Source: an uncultured Pirellulales bacterium (GTDB lineage Bacteria; Planctomycetota; Planctomycetia; Pirellulales; Thermoguttaceae). From it: a stretch of 64,000 nucleotides of DNA. The position numbers were made by a program, and so were the translations under genes. Of the stretch, positions 25,405-34,556 are shown piece after piece. The DNA is taken from NCBI GenBank assembly GCA_938015445.1, contig CALLPE010000016.1, forward strand, positions 62,001-126,000, written 5' to 3'. The stretch's first letter is position 1. Each line of letters starts with the position of its first letter. The notes below the pieces were generated by a model. It was not told the origin of the DNA. It saw nothing but the letters and a program-made list of their open reading frames with translations, and did not search any database.

Positions 25405-26946
25405 ATGTGCAAACCCCATCGTGTTTTGGGATTGGTGTTTGTGATCTTGGCGTTGCCGTTTTTTTCGGTCGCTTGGGCCGAAGTGAAACTTCCGGCCGTC
25501 TTCAGCGATCACATGGTGTTGCAGTGCGACATGCCGGTGACCGTTTGGGGCTGGGCCGATCCTGGCGAAAAGGTCGTGGTGGCAATCGCCGGACAGACCG
25601 CGGCAACTCAAGCCGGTGCCGACGGCAAGTGGCAGGTGAAGCTGGAAGCGCTGAAGCCCGGTGGGCCGCTCGCCATGACCATAAAAGGCAATAACACCAT
25701 CGAGATCAAAGACGTGTTGGTGGGCGAAGTGTGGCTGTGCTCCGGACAGTCGAACATGGCATGGTCGGTGGCCGCCTCGGCCAATTTCGCTGAAGAGCAG
25801 AAAGCGGCCAACTATCCGCAAATCCGTATGTTCAAGGTGGCCAACAAGACCGCCGCCCAGCCGCAAAGCGACTGTCAGGGGCAATGGGTAGTGTGTAGTC
25901 CAGAGACCGTGGGCGGCTTTTCGGCGGCCGGTTACTTCTTTGGCCGCGAGTTGCACCAACAATTGAAGGTTCCGGTGGGGTTGATCAACTCCTCCTGGGG
26001 AGGCACGCCGATCCGCGCCTGGACCAGCATTGTAGCCCAGGAAAACACCCCCGAGCTAAAGCACATCATCGACAACTTCAACAAGAGCCTTGCGGGCTTC
26101 GACATGCAAAAGGCGCAGCAGGCTTATAAGAAGCAACTGGAGCAGTGGGAGAAAGAGGCGGCCGAGGCCAAAGCCGCCGGAAAACCGTTCCAGAAGCGCA
26201 AACCCAATCCGCCGCAAGACCCCAACGCCTCGCCCCACAGCCCTGGCCGGTTGTACAACGCGATGATCGCACCGCTGGCGCCGTTTGGCATCCGGGGAGC
26301 AATCTGGTACCAGGGGGAATCCGACGCCGGTAACGCGCCGCTTTACGGTACGCAGTTGCGCGTCATGATCGAGAACTGGCGAAAGGACTGGGGCGGCCAG
26401 TTCGCCTTCTTGTTCGTGCAGTTGCCTAACTTCATGGCCCCGCAGAAAGAGCCTTCGGAAACCGGCGGCTGGCCGCTGATCCGCGAGCAGTTCCTCAAGT
26501 CGCTGGCGATACCCAACACGGGAATGGCCGTAACGATCGACATCGGCGAAGCCAACGACATCCATCCCAAGAACAAACAGGACGTGGGTAAGCGCCTGGC
26601 GTACTGGGCGCTTGCCAAGATTTACGGCAAGGACGTGGTAGCCTGCGGTCCGCTGTACAAGGCTATGACCAAACGCGACGGCCAGATCGTGATCAGTTTC
26701 GATCACCTGGGCGGCGGACTAGTAATCAAGGGCGACAAGCTGAAGGGATTTGCCATTGCCGGCGACGACCGGAAATTCGTCTGGGCCGATGCTCGCATCG
26801 AAGGCGACACCGTAGTGGTTTCCAGCCCCGATGTCAAAAACCCCGTGGCAGTCCGTTACGCCTGGGCCAACAACCCCGAGTGCAACTTGTACAACAAGGC
26901 GGGCTTGCCGGCCTCGCCCTTCCGCACCGACGATTGGGAGCAATAA
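25405..26946 (+). CDS. Secreted sialate O-acetylesterase (SGNH family)
   Basis: A 513-residue exported esterase. Signal peptide: VLGLVFVILALPFFSVAWA. An N-terminal beta-domain (PAVFSDHMVLQCDMPVTVWG) precedes the SGNH catalytic domain. The nucleophile Ser sits in VWLCSGQSNMAWSV, the block III-type sequence is GAIWYQGESDAGNA, and the catalytic Asp-His lies in ANDIHPKNKQDVGKRLAYW. A C-terminal beta-domain closes the protein. The family removes acetyl groups from sialic acid or, in environmental bacteria, from acetylated plant polysaccharides; the latter fits the lyase neighbours better. GGAGG lies 8 bases before the ATG at 25405. It heads the plus-strand block running to 33409. Confidence 0.88.
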   Translation: MCKPHRVLGLVFVILALPFFSVAWAEVKLPAVFSDHMVLQCDMPVTVWGWADPGEKVVVAIAGQTAATQAGADGKWQVKLEALKPGGPLAMTIKGNNTIEIKDVLVGEVWLCSGQSNMAWSVAASANFAEEQKAANYPQIRMFKVANKTAAQPQSDCQGQWVVCSPETVGGFSAAGYFFGRELHQQLKVPVGLINSSWGGTPIRAWTSIVAQENTPELKHIIDNFNKSLAGFDMQKAQQAYKKQLEQWEKEAAEAKAAGKPFQKRKPNPPQDPNASPHSPGRLYNAMIAPLAPFGIRGAIWYQGESDAGNAPLYGTQLRVMIENWRKDWGGQFAFLFVQLPNFMAPQKEPSETGGWPLIREQFLKSLAIPNTGMAVTIDIGEANDIHPKNKQDVGKRLAYWALAKIYGKDVVACGPLYKAMTKRDGQIVISFDHLGGGLVIKGDKLKGFAIAGDDRKFVWADARIEGDTVVVSSPDVKNPVAVRYAWANNPECNLYNKAGLPASPFRTDDWEQ

Positions 26947-27002
26947 AGTCGGAACCACCATACATCGACCACACCCACGCCGTCACAAGCCGTTTACACG
27001 CT

Positions 27003-27092
27003 AGGGCCTCTAACAAACCAAGACTCCAAACGAGTTTTGCTGCCAACGTGTTAGGGTACAGTGGCAGTAGAGGTCGTTTTGTTAGAGGCTCT
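27003..27092. repeat. 90-base element bounded by an inverted repeat
   Basis: GCCTCTAACAAA (27006-27017) is the exact reverse complement of TTTGTTAGAGGC (27078-27089). The pairing extends outward three more positions with one wobble. Inside, CTGCCA (27040-27045) pairs with TGGCAG (27062-27067). It lies between the esterase stop and the heparinase-like start. A folded RNA or a small MITE-like insertion are both possible; a U-run is missing, so a simple terminator is unlikely. Confidence 0.55.
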
Positions 27093-27202
27093 TAACCGGA
27101 AGCCGTGTGCCAGCGCAGATGGTATGCGCCATGCTCCAGACCGGCGATTGGCTTTCCGGCAGGCAATTTCCTGCAACCGCGCAGAAACGTTGGAGTCACG
27201 CC

Positions 27203-30172
27203 ATGAGCCGCCCTCTTGCACATCTGTCGATTGGTTTGGTGACGATTGTTTTCATTTTCCAACCGGGGCAAGCTGCTCAAAGCTTGCCGCAGATCGAAGT
27301 TTACGAACTGACCTTGCACGGCGCTGTGTTTCAAACGCCAGAACCCACCGGTCAGGACCCCGACTTGATGCTCGAGCTGGAACGCATCGACGGCCGCTGG
27401 CAGATGGTTGTAGGCGTGGCCCGCGAGTACAACTGCTCGGTTCACGTCGGCTACATCACCGATTCCGGCAGCAGCGACGGCATGATGGAATTGCGTATCG
27501 CCATGAGCATCCTAGCCGATTCCTGGACCCCCGGCGGCCCGGCAGTTTACCTAGTCAAAGTCTCCCCGAGTAAAGATGGGAAGCTTCAAGGCCATTACAA
27601 AGGGACGTTCAAGGGCAAAGAAGTCTCCGGCAAAGCCAGCGGGTTTTGGTTTGCCCGCCGGTATGTGGTCGGAGCGGATTTCACGCCGATCGTCCCCGGC
27701 GAGCACCCGCGCACCGTGTTCCGCAAGGCCGATCTACCCAAACTGCGCCAAAAGCTGGGCACTGCGTTCGGAAAAGCGGCCTTCGAGAAAATGACCGGTC
27801 CTGTGGGCTGGGCGATGCAGTATCAGCTTACAGGCGAGCGGAAGTACGCCGAAATGGCCCGGGCAGAAGTGGCCGAGATCGTCTTCAAGGGCAAAGGCTG
27901 TACGGCGGCGTTTGCGCCGTCGCGTGCTTTGGGCTTGCAAGTAGAAAGGGTAGCCGTTGCGCTAGATTTGTGCTTCGATGCCTGGCCGGAAGATTTCAAA
28001 TTGCAAGTCATCACCTGGTTGCGGAAGATCGCCACGCGGGTGTTTTGCGACCCGCGGAAGATTTCGCTGTCGGCCAATTGGAACGTGGCCAGCAATCATG
28101 TAGGCAGCCTGTACGCTGGAGTGGCCTTTGCCGGGCTGGTTCTTTGGGGAGAAAAAGGCCCCGCCCCGCCGGAGCCGACTCCCATCACCCAACAGCTCCA
28201 CTTGCCGCCGCCTGCCGATTTCAAGCCTGCTGCGGGCGTGCCGGTGGTCGGTCTGATCTCAGGCATGGTGCCGCGCAAATGGCTGATTACCAACGTGCTT
28301 TCCGAGGCCATCGGTGTCGATCCGATGAACTCCATGCAAGGGCTGGAGAAACTCAATCCCCAGCAGGGTACCGCCGTCAAGCTCGAACAGTTTACGCTTC
28401 GCTTCCGCCCGTTGCCCGATGACCTGTTCGATCCGGCTGTCAACAGCCTGAAGATCGCCGAACTGATGCGCGGCGGCGACAGCGCCAGCTTCGGCTTGTA
28501 CACGGTTCTACAGGTAGAAGAACCGGGGCTGTATAAGGTGCACAATCCGTTTTCCAACTCGGGTCGGGTGCAGATGGCGCTGGCCGGTCGGCGGGTCAGT
28601 CACGGCCAAGTGGTCCGGCTGGAAAAAGGGCTATATCCGGTGATGATCCTGGCCCGCATCCTCACCGTGTGGAACAAGTTCCAGCCCTGGTTGGAAAAGG
28701 CCACCGAGGCCGACCTGGCGGCTTCGCAGGAAATACTCGCCCGGGAACGGATGGAGTACGAGGCGCGGTTGGCGCAGTGGAAACTCGACACCGCCGAGTG
28801 GCGCCACCTGGACGGGGCAGACGTGGAGTACGTCAGATTGTTCCGCATGGGCCGGCGGCTGATGTACTTGCTGTATCGTGAGGCGGTCGGTACCGGCGGC
28901 TTCCAGGCGGAAGTAGGGCATTACAACAAGGACACCACCGACGGCCCCAACCGATACGCCACTGCATACCGCCGCGCGCTGGGCTACGACGTTTCGCCCT
29001 TCGCCGACATCACCCACTACTTGCCCCGCCATGTCTTCACGTACATTTTCCCGAAAAAAGGCGCGCCGTGGGCGCAAGACATCAACGGCGCGGTGCGTCT
29101 CAGTGGAAGTTATTTCGCCGCGCTACTTCCTATTACGCCCGACGAGTGGAAGCCCGTCATGCTCTGGGCCTGGAACCGCATGGAGGGCGTAGCCGATCCG
29201 CGCAACCCGCTCGAGGCTGTTGCCGACGACCCAGTATGGGGCTTCGTAAACTATCCGCTCGACATGCAGCCGCGCGAACCGGCCGGTGTTATGCCGCTGG
29301 CTTGGGAAGCACCCGACTTCGGATTCTACGCCTTTCGCAACGCCTGGAAAGACGAAAACGACATCGTCACGCAGGTGTTTCTCAAGGCGCATTACATCGG
29401 CGGCTGGAACGGACCGAATGCAGGCACATTCCGGATAGCCGGTTTGGGCAACATCTGGGCTTCAGGGCCGGAAGGACGCGAACGCCGCCGCTGGCACGAA
29501 TCGGTCGTCTGGCTGCCCAACGACGATCACTACGAAGGTGCTTTGGGTCGGCTGCTTTATCTGCAAACCGAAAAAGACGGCTCCGGAGTGGTGAGCATCG
29601 ACCTGAACGATGTGTATTCGGCACGGCCCGATAAAAGATTGTATGCCCCCTACGGCGGCGGAAGGCACGATTGGGCGTTCAAGCCGTCGGGCATCGAGGG
29701 CATGCGCTCATTTGCCGTCGATTACAGCGGCCGATGCGGCGCACCGGCACTGTTTGCCATCGTGGATAAAATCCGCGGCGGGAAGGAAAAGGTCTGGCTT
29801 TGGCAACTGCACCGCCAGACCAAAGCACGCGAGTCGGTCTTGCCCGAAGTCGTCGTCGGCGACGATTGCTTCACCATCCGCCAGGGCCAGTCCACCCTGC
29901 ACGCCACTTTCCTGTCGCCGGCGCCGGTAAAGATTGAAACGGGCAGCCGCACAATGGAAATCACGATCTCGGCAGGCCACAAAGCGGGCCAGAAAACCAC
30001 AGTGAGCTTCGACGCGGTCTTCGCTACCGGCGGCGACGAGTTTTTCGTGGTTGCCACGCTGCAGCAAGGTCCGCCGCCGAAGGTGAAGGTGTCTGGCAAA
30101 GGTCTGGATGCCACCGCCGTGATAGGCCAGCGCAAAGTGAGTTTCGACGGTCAGAAGATCGTCTGGAAATAG
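27203..30172 (+). CDS. Large exported heparinase II/III-like protein
   Basis: A 989-residue exported protein. Signal peptide: HLSIGLVTIVFIFQPGQA. An N-terminal beta-rich domain (about 20-165) precedes a long alpha/alpha-toroid-like helical region (about 200-660; LPKLRQKLGTAFGKAAFEKM, GWAMQYQLTGERKYAEMARA, SANWNVASNHVGSLYAGVAF). A C-terminal beta-sandwich of heparinase II/III type follows, with DFGFYAFRNAWKDENDIVTQ and GGWNGPNAGTFRIAGLGNIW. The Asn-His pair in the toroid (NVASNH) is a plausible catalytic site. Substrate unknown; probably an acidic polysaccharide. The ATG at 27203 has GGAG 7 bases upstream. The next gene starts 31 bases after its stop, so they are probably one transcript. Confidence 0.65.
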   Translation: MSRPLAHLSIGLVTIVFIFQPGQAAQSLPQIEVYELTLHGAVFQTPEPTGQDPDLMLELERIDGRWQMVVGVAREYNCSVHVGYITDSGSSDGMMELRIAMSILADSWTPGGPAVYLVKVSPSKDGKLQGHYKGTFKGKEVSGKASGFWFARRYVVGADFTPIVPGEHPRTVFRKADLPKLRQKLGTAFGKAAFEKMTGPVGWAMQYQLTGERKYAEMARAEVAEIVFKGKGCTAAFAPSRALGLQVERVAVALDLCFDAWPEDFKLQVITWLRKIATRVFCDPRKISLSANWNVASNHVGSLYAGVAFAGLVLWGEKGPAPPEPTPITQQLHLPPPADFKPAAGVPVVGLISGMVPRKWLITNVLSEAIGVDPMNSMQGLEKLNPQQGTAVKLEQFTLRFRPLPDDLFDPAVNSLKIAELMRGGDSASFGLYTVLQVEEPGLYKVHNPFSNSGRVQMALAGRRVSHGQVVRLEKGLYPVMILARILTVWNKFQPWLEKATEADLAASQEILARERMEYEARLAQWKLDTAEWRHLDGADVEYVRLFRMGRRLMYLLYREAVGTGGFQAEVGHYNKDTTDGPNRYATAYRRALGYDVSPFADITHYLPRHVFTYIFPKKGAPWAQDINGAVRLSGSYFAALLPITPDEWKPVMLWAWNRMEGVADPRNPLEAVADDPVWGFVNYPLDMQPREPAGVMPLAWEAPDFGFYAFRNAWKDENDIVTQVFLKAHYIGGWNGPNAGTFRIAGLGNIWASGPEGRERRRWHESVVWLPNDDHYEGALGRLLYLQTEKDGSGVVSIDLNDVYSARPDKRLYAPYGGGRHDWAFKPSGIEGMRSFAVDYSGRCGAPALFAIVDKIRGGKEKVWLWQLHRQTKARESVLPEVVVGDDCFTIRQGQSTLHATFLSPAPVKIETGSRTMEITISAGHKAGQKTTVSFDAVFATGGDEFFVVATLQQGPPPKVKVSGKGLDATAVIGQRKVSFDGQKIVWK

Positions 30173-30203
30173 CGCTTCGTCTTGGTAGTTGGAGAAGCGG
30201 GTG

Positions 30204-31781
30204 ATGAATCGCCAGGTTTATACCGTGGTCGGAGTTATTTGCCTTTCGGCAAGCTGCGCCATCGACTTGGAAGCCGCCGAGCAATCTACATCGCAGCAGG
30301 CGGCCCCTGCGCCGATTCCCCAGTATGTGCTGTTCGACGGCGAGTCAGGCGCCTCGCGCGATTACTGGAACCGCGGCGTGCTGATCGCTTGGAAGAACCC
30401 GTGCGGCGACTGGCGCGACGCCGATGAGCAGTCGCAGGGGCCGAAGCCGTTTGCCAGCGCAGAGGTTCCGCAGGCTCAACAGTGGCAGACTCTCCGGCTA
30501 GACGCCACTGCACTGGCCGGGCTGTGGCTCCAGCGTGGCAACACCGGTGCCCTGCTGAGGGCGGCCGCCGGACAGTGCGAACTGGCGGCCCGCGAGAATC
30601 CCAGCGGCCAATTACGGCCGCGGCTGGAAGTCGCTACCGATCAGGGCGAGTTCGTTTGCCCTAGCATCGCCGACACGTCGATGAACCGCTCGACCTACCG
30701 GCCGCAAGGCGTCGGGCCGAGTTGCCTGCTGGCGGCCGGCAGCGCCAACGTCGCCATGCAGTTCGATCTGTCGGCGGTGCGCGGCAAGTTACGCAAGGCA
30801 GTGATAGTGCTGCACGCCACCGCCCAGCGCGGCAAGTGCGTCGTGGAGCTGATGCGTCTGGACGCGCCGGCCATCCACACCGGCGGCGCGCCGAAGCTGG
30901 GTTTGGCCAAGGACTATCCTTTCGACAAAGACATCGCCAAGCACCCCGACGTGGTTTTTGCCACCGATTTTTCCGGCAGCGATTGGCGCAAGCTGTACTT
31001 TACCGAAGGGAGCGTCGCCGAGCCGGAGTTCGCCCAAGACCCGCAGTTGCGCAGCACCTACCTGCGCGGAAAGCTTGTCAAGGGTCAGACCGGCTCGTGC
31101 TCGCTGGACTATCGCTGGAGCACCCATCGCCAGCCGGAGCCGGAGGAAATCTACTTCCGCTACTACGTGATGTTCGAGGAGGATTTCGGCTCGCTGGTCG
31201 ATGGCAACAAGATGCCCGGACTGGCCGGGCGCTACGGCCTGTGGAATGGCCGCTACTGGGAACCGCTGTGCGGCAACGGAGGCGCTCGTACCACGGGACT
31301 GGCCGGGATGGGCAACCGCGGCAAGACGCTTTGCGGGTGGTCGCTGCGCGGGCTATCGCACAAGAAGCCCGCCGACGAAAACCCGTACCGCGATTACGTG
31401 GCCGTCGGCACGTATGCCTATCATGTGGACCAGGAGGGCCATTACGGCGACCACTGGCGTTGGGGCACCGTGTTGCTGCGGCGCGGAGTGTGGTATTGCA
31501 TCGAGCAATATGTGAAGCTCAACAGCGTCAGCGGGCCGTTTGACGAATTGGGCAACGGCAAAGGCGATCGCAACGGCATGTTCCGCGTGTGGCTCGACGG
31601 CGTGCAGGTGTTCGAGAAGACCGACATCCGCTTCCGCCACACTCCGGCCATCAAGATCGACGAAGTGTGGCTCAATTGGTATCACGGGGGGACGCAACCG
31701 GCTGCGGCCGACCATCATTACCGGATGAGCAATATCGTGGTAGCACGCTCGTACATCGGCCCGATGAGCGGAACTCGATAG
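30204..31781 (+). CDS. Exported PL14-like polysaccharide lyase with N-terminal accessory domain
   Basis: A 525-residue exported protein. A short signal region (VYTVVGVICLSASCAI) leads to an N-terminal half of the DNRLRE/CBM96-like kind (LLAAGSANVAMQFDLSAVRG, KLRKAVIVLHATAQRGKCVV). The C-terminal half resembles polysaccharide lyase 14 and related jelly rolls: EIYFRYYVMFEEDFGSLVDG, NKMPGLAGRYG, YHVDQEGHYGDHWRWG, GVWYCIEQYVKLNS, NGMFRVWLDGVQVFEKTDIR. PL14 enzymes cleave alginate or glucuronan. The ATG at 30204 has GGAG 9 bases upstream and follows the heparinase-like gene by 31 bases. Two lyases in one transcript suggest attack on the same acidic polymer. Confidence 0.75.
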   Translation: MNRQVYTVVGVICLSASCAIDLEAAEQSTSQQAAPAPIPQYVLFDGESGASRDYWNRGVLIAWKNPCGDWRDADEQSQGPKPFASAEVPQAQQWQTLRLDATALAGLWLQRGNTGALLRAAAGQCELAARENPSGQLRPRLEVATDQGEFVCPSIADTSMNRSTYRPQGVGPSCLLAAGSANVAMQFDLSAVRGKLRKAVIVLHATAQRGKCVVELMRLDAPAIHTGGAPKLGLAKDYPFDKDIAKHPDVVFATDFSGSDWRKLYFTEGSVAEPEFAQDPQLRSTYLRGKLVKGQTGSCSLDYRWSTHRQPEPEEIYFRYYVMFEEDFGSLVDGNKMPGLAGRYGLWNGRYWEPLCGNGGARTTGLAGMGNRGKTLCGWSLRGLSHKKPADENPYRDYVAVGTYAYHVDQEGHYGDHWRWGTVLLRRGVWYCIEQYVKLNSVSGPFDELGNGKGDRNGMFRVWLDGVQVFEKTDIRFRHTPAIKIDEVWLNWYHGGTQPAAADHHYRMSNIVVARSYIGPMSGTR

Positions 31782-31864
31782 GCTTTCGTTTCTTGCCCCA
31801 CTAAGGCCGCAGCGTGATCAAGCACGCACCGGACTTGCAGTCCATTCGGCGGAGGACACCGAAG

Positions 31865-33409
31865 ATGAGCCGCATTACACCCGTGTTGTTTGCATGTGTT
31901 GCCGTCAGTTGGGCCGTGCCGTGGGCAGCCGGCGCCGAGGTGTCCGGTTCGAACAGCCCGACTTCTCCCGGCTTCACCGACATCAGCGTGTCCTGTGGTG
32001 TCGCCGAAGCCGTCCAGCGGAACTACCAGGCGCATCCGAACTGGTGGCTGAGCGGCTTGCACCTGGTCGATTTGGACGGCGACGGCAAGTTGGATTTGTT
32101 CCTTAGCGCGCACGGCACGCCGGGGGCACTGGCGCTGCTAGGCGACGGCAAAGGGCGATTCGTGTGCGCCGATGGTCAGTGGCCGCCCACGGAAATCCAT
32201 CTGGCCTACGATGCCGATGAAGACGGGCTGCTGGACCTGACGATGACCCATGGCGATGGCGGCGGCCAGTGGTGGCGCAATCGCTCGCAACCGGGACGGC
32301 TCAGTTTTCAGCCGACGGGGCTCACCCGCGACGCAGCCCGCCGCCAAGCGATCATCGACATCGACCGCGATGGCAAAGCCGATTGGCTGCGCGGCTCCAG
32401 CGTGGGCGTACACTTCAACATCGGCAACGGCCAAGGGAGCTTCGTAGAACGCGGGATGATCCAGGTGGGCGAGCCGATTCGGGCCGAACGGCTGTGCATC
32501 CCGGCGGACATCGACGGCGACGGACAACCGGAGTTGCTCAGCGAGTGGGGCAGCTATGCCGCACCGCAAGGCCATAGCCGCATCTATCGCCTCAGCTACG
32601 CGCCGAACGAAGTGCAAGCACGTGACATCACTACCGAGGCTGGGTTGCCACCCTCCGGCGTGTCGGTCCGTGGCATCGGCGACGTGGATCAAGATGGCGA
32701 TCTGGACCTGATCTGCCTGGAAAATAAGCGGGTGGAAATCTATCTCAACGACGGGCGGGGAAAGTTCAAACGCGCCGACGGAGCGCTGGAAGGCGACGGC
32801 CGCGGAATCAACTATCAATCGTGGGGACTGGCCGTGGTCACCGATTTCGACAACGACGGCATAGCCGACATCCTGGCCAACGGCCGCAATTTTCTGAAAA
32901 TCTACCGTGGCACCGGCGGCGGACGCTTCCAGTACTACAATACCCGCTGGGGGATCAAAGATGTGTCAGCGGCTTCAGTGGACGACGGCCTGTGCTTCGG
33001 CGATATCGACGGCGACGGGGATCTGGACATTATCGGTTACACTGCTGCCGGGCCGCGGCCGCGCCGCGAAGTGGCCGTGTACCGCAACGATCTGCCCAAG
33101 CAAAACTGGATTCGCGTCCGTCCGATCGGGCGGACGGGCAACCGGGGCGCCGCCGGGGCGAAAATCCGCATCTACCAAGCCGGCGCGGCCGACCAACCCC
33201 AATCAAAACATTTGCTATGGCTCGAACAGATAGTTATTTACGACAGTCAGGCGGCAAGCAGTTACTACGCTCTTGCCGAGACAGAGCGCCATTTCGGGCT
33301 GGGCAAATGCGATCGGGTGGACGTGGCTGTGGATTTCTTTCCCTCGGGCAAGACCGTGTGGCGGCGCGATGTGCCGGCCGATACCACACTGCGGGTCGAA
33401 GAACAGTAA
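31865..33409 (+). CDS. Exported FG-GAP/VCBS repeat protein
   Basis: A 514-residue exported protein with seven calcium-binding FG-GAP-type loops of the DxDxDGxxD kind: DLDGDGKLDL, DADEDGLLDL, DIDRDGKADW, DIDGDGQPEL, DVDQDGDLDL, DFDNDGIADI and DIDGDGDLDI. These imply a seven-bladed integrin-like propeller, followed by an ASPIC/UnbV-like tail (FGLGKCDRVDVAVDFFPSGK). Signal peptide: ITPVLFACVAVSWAVPWAAG. The ATG at 31865 has GGAGG 9 bases upstream. No enzyme motif is seen. Such proteins are abundant in planctomycetes and are thought to bind ligands at the cell surface. It is 83 bases behind the PL14-like gene, probably in the same operon. Confidence 0.85.
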   Translation: MSRITPVLFACVAVSWAVPWAAGAEVSGSNSPTSPGFTDISVSCGVAEAVQRNYQAHPNWWLSGLHLVDLDGDGKLDLFLSAHGTPGALALLGDGKGRFVCADGQWPPTEIHLAYDADEDGLLDLTMTHGDGGGQWWRNRSQPGRLSFQPTGLTRDAARRQAIIDIDRDGKADWLRGSSVGVHFNIGNGQGSFVERGMIQVGEPIRAERLCIPADIDGDGQPELLSEWGSYAAPQGHSRIYRLSYAPNEVQARDITTEAGLPPSGVSVRGIGDVDQDGDLDLICLENKRVEIYLNDGRGKFKRADGALEGDGRGINYQSWGLAVVTDFDNDGIADILANGRNFLKIYRGTGGGRFQYYNTRWGIKDVSAASVDDGLCFGDIDGDGDLDIIGYTAAGPRPRREVAVYRNDLPKQNWIRVRPIGRTGNRGAAGAKIRIYQAGAADQPQSKHLLWLEQIVIYDSQAASSYYALAETERHFGLGKCDRVDVAVDFFPSGKTVWRRDVPADTTLRVEEQ

Positions 33410-33454
33410 CACCGCGCCAGCGCCCTCGCTGACGCTTCCGGCTTGGTCGTGGTG

Positions 33455-34282
33455 TCATCCGATGCTACGGCCGCCGTCGACCGGCAGACATACCCCGGTC
33501 ACAAAGTCGTTCTCGATGAAGAACAGCACCGCCTGAGCAACATTCTCCGGCCGCCCGGCGCGCTTGACCAACGTGCCGGCCACCGCGCCGCGGACTTCGT
33601 GCTCATCAAGATATTCGGGCAACATCACCGGGCCGGGCAGAATGCAATTGACGCGCACCTTCGGGTTGCGACGCGAAAGCTCCACAGCCAAACTGCGCGT
33701 GAGGGTGGGAATCGCCCCTTTGCTGATGAAGTACGCGGTGTAGTCGTGATACGGTCGCCGGGTGGCCCAATCGCCGATGGTCACGATCACGCCTCCTTCC
33801 GGCTGCTCGGCCATGGCAAGCCCTGCTCGGCGACAACACAAAAAGGTCCCTAACGTGTTGACTTCCCATTGGCGGCGGACATCCTCGGCAGTGGTTTCCT
33901 CCAGTGGTTTGCGGTGCCAGACGGCAGCGGCGGTCACCAGCACATCTACCCGACCGAAATGCTGAAGCACCTGATCGAACAGCCGCTCGATCTGCCCCGG
34001 CTCCGAAACATCGGCTGGAAAAGCGGCCGCCTGGCAGCCCCACAAGCGCAGCCGCGCTACGGTCTCGGCCGCCTCATTAGCCGAGCGGTTATAGTGCAGC
34101 GCGATGCTGAAGCCACGCCGGGCAAGGGCTTCGGCCACCACATTGCCTATCCGTCGCTTGCCGGCGCCGGTCACCAAGGCTACGCGATGCTGGGGTGCTT
34201 GTTGTTCCAAGTTTTGTTGTTGTTCCAAGTCTTGTTGTTCTTCCAAGTTTTGTTGTTGTTCCAAGTTTTGTTGGTTTTGCAA
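33455..34282 (-). CDS. Pteridine-reductase-like SDR (PTR1/FolM type) with repeat-encoded N-terminus
   Basis: A short-chain dehydrogenase with NADP-binding ALVTGAGKRRIGN and IALHYNRSANEA, a segment very close to PTR1-type pteridine reductases. The catalytic Tyr and Lys are in YFISK. The usual Ser, 13 positions before Tyr, is Asp (TIGDWATRR), as in PTR1 and FolM. Reduction of dihydropterin or dihydrofolate with NADPH is therefore likelier than a FabG-type reaction. The first 28 codons are an 18-base minisatellite (34199-34291) encoding a Gln-Gln-Asn-Leu-Glu-type repeat. No ATG is available in frame. A TTG at 34282 is the first usable codon, while an ATG at 34330 is cut off by an in-frame TAA (34291-34289). 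The real start is uncertain. Confidence 0.78.
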   Translation of the reverse strand: MQNQQNLEQQQNLEEQQDLEQQQNLEQQAPQHRVALVTGAGKRRIGNVVAEALARRGFSIALHYNRSANEAAETVARLRLWGCQAAAFPADVSEPGQIERLFDQVLQHFGRVDVLVTAAAVWHRKPLEETTAEDVRRQWEVNTLGTFLCCRRAGLAMAEQPEGGVIVTIGDWATRRPYHDYTAYFISKGAIPTLTRSLAVELSRRNPKVRVNCILPGPVMLPEYLDEHEVRGAVAGTLVKRAGRPENVAQAVLFFIENDFVTGVCLPVDGGRSIG

Positions 34283-34291
34283 GTTTTGTTA
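34199..34291 (-). repeat. 18-bp coding minisatellite at the start of the SDR gene
   Basis: Units of exactly 18 bases start at 34205, 34223, 34241 and 34259, with a partial fifth at 34277. The plus-strand unit is TTCCAAGTTTTGTTGTTG, i.e. CAACAACAAAACTTGGAA when read on the coding strand. The period is a multiple of three, so the repeat stays in frame. The outermost unit holds the TAA at 34291-34289 where its siblings have CAA. Confidence 0.85.
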
Positions 34292-34556
34292 CTTTTCCGA
34301 ATGTTGTTGGTCTTGAAAATATTGCGACATTGCTGATGCTGGTTGGTTCGACAGCGCTAAGCCGTGTCGAAACTCAAATGACCAAAAACGAGCATCGAGC
34401 AAAGGTACCGCAGAAGACCGATTGTCTTTTCCATCTTACCAGTTTATCAGCAGCCGCGACTTCGCACTGTCGTGTCAGATCGTTGCACGGCCTGCAAGCC
34501 CATTATGGCTCCAGCCGGGCTTGTTGCCGTTGTGGCTCTGTGGAACGCTGGGGCCG

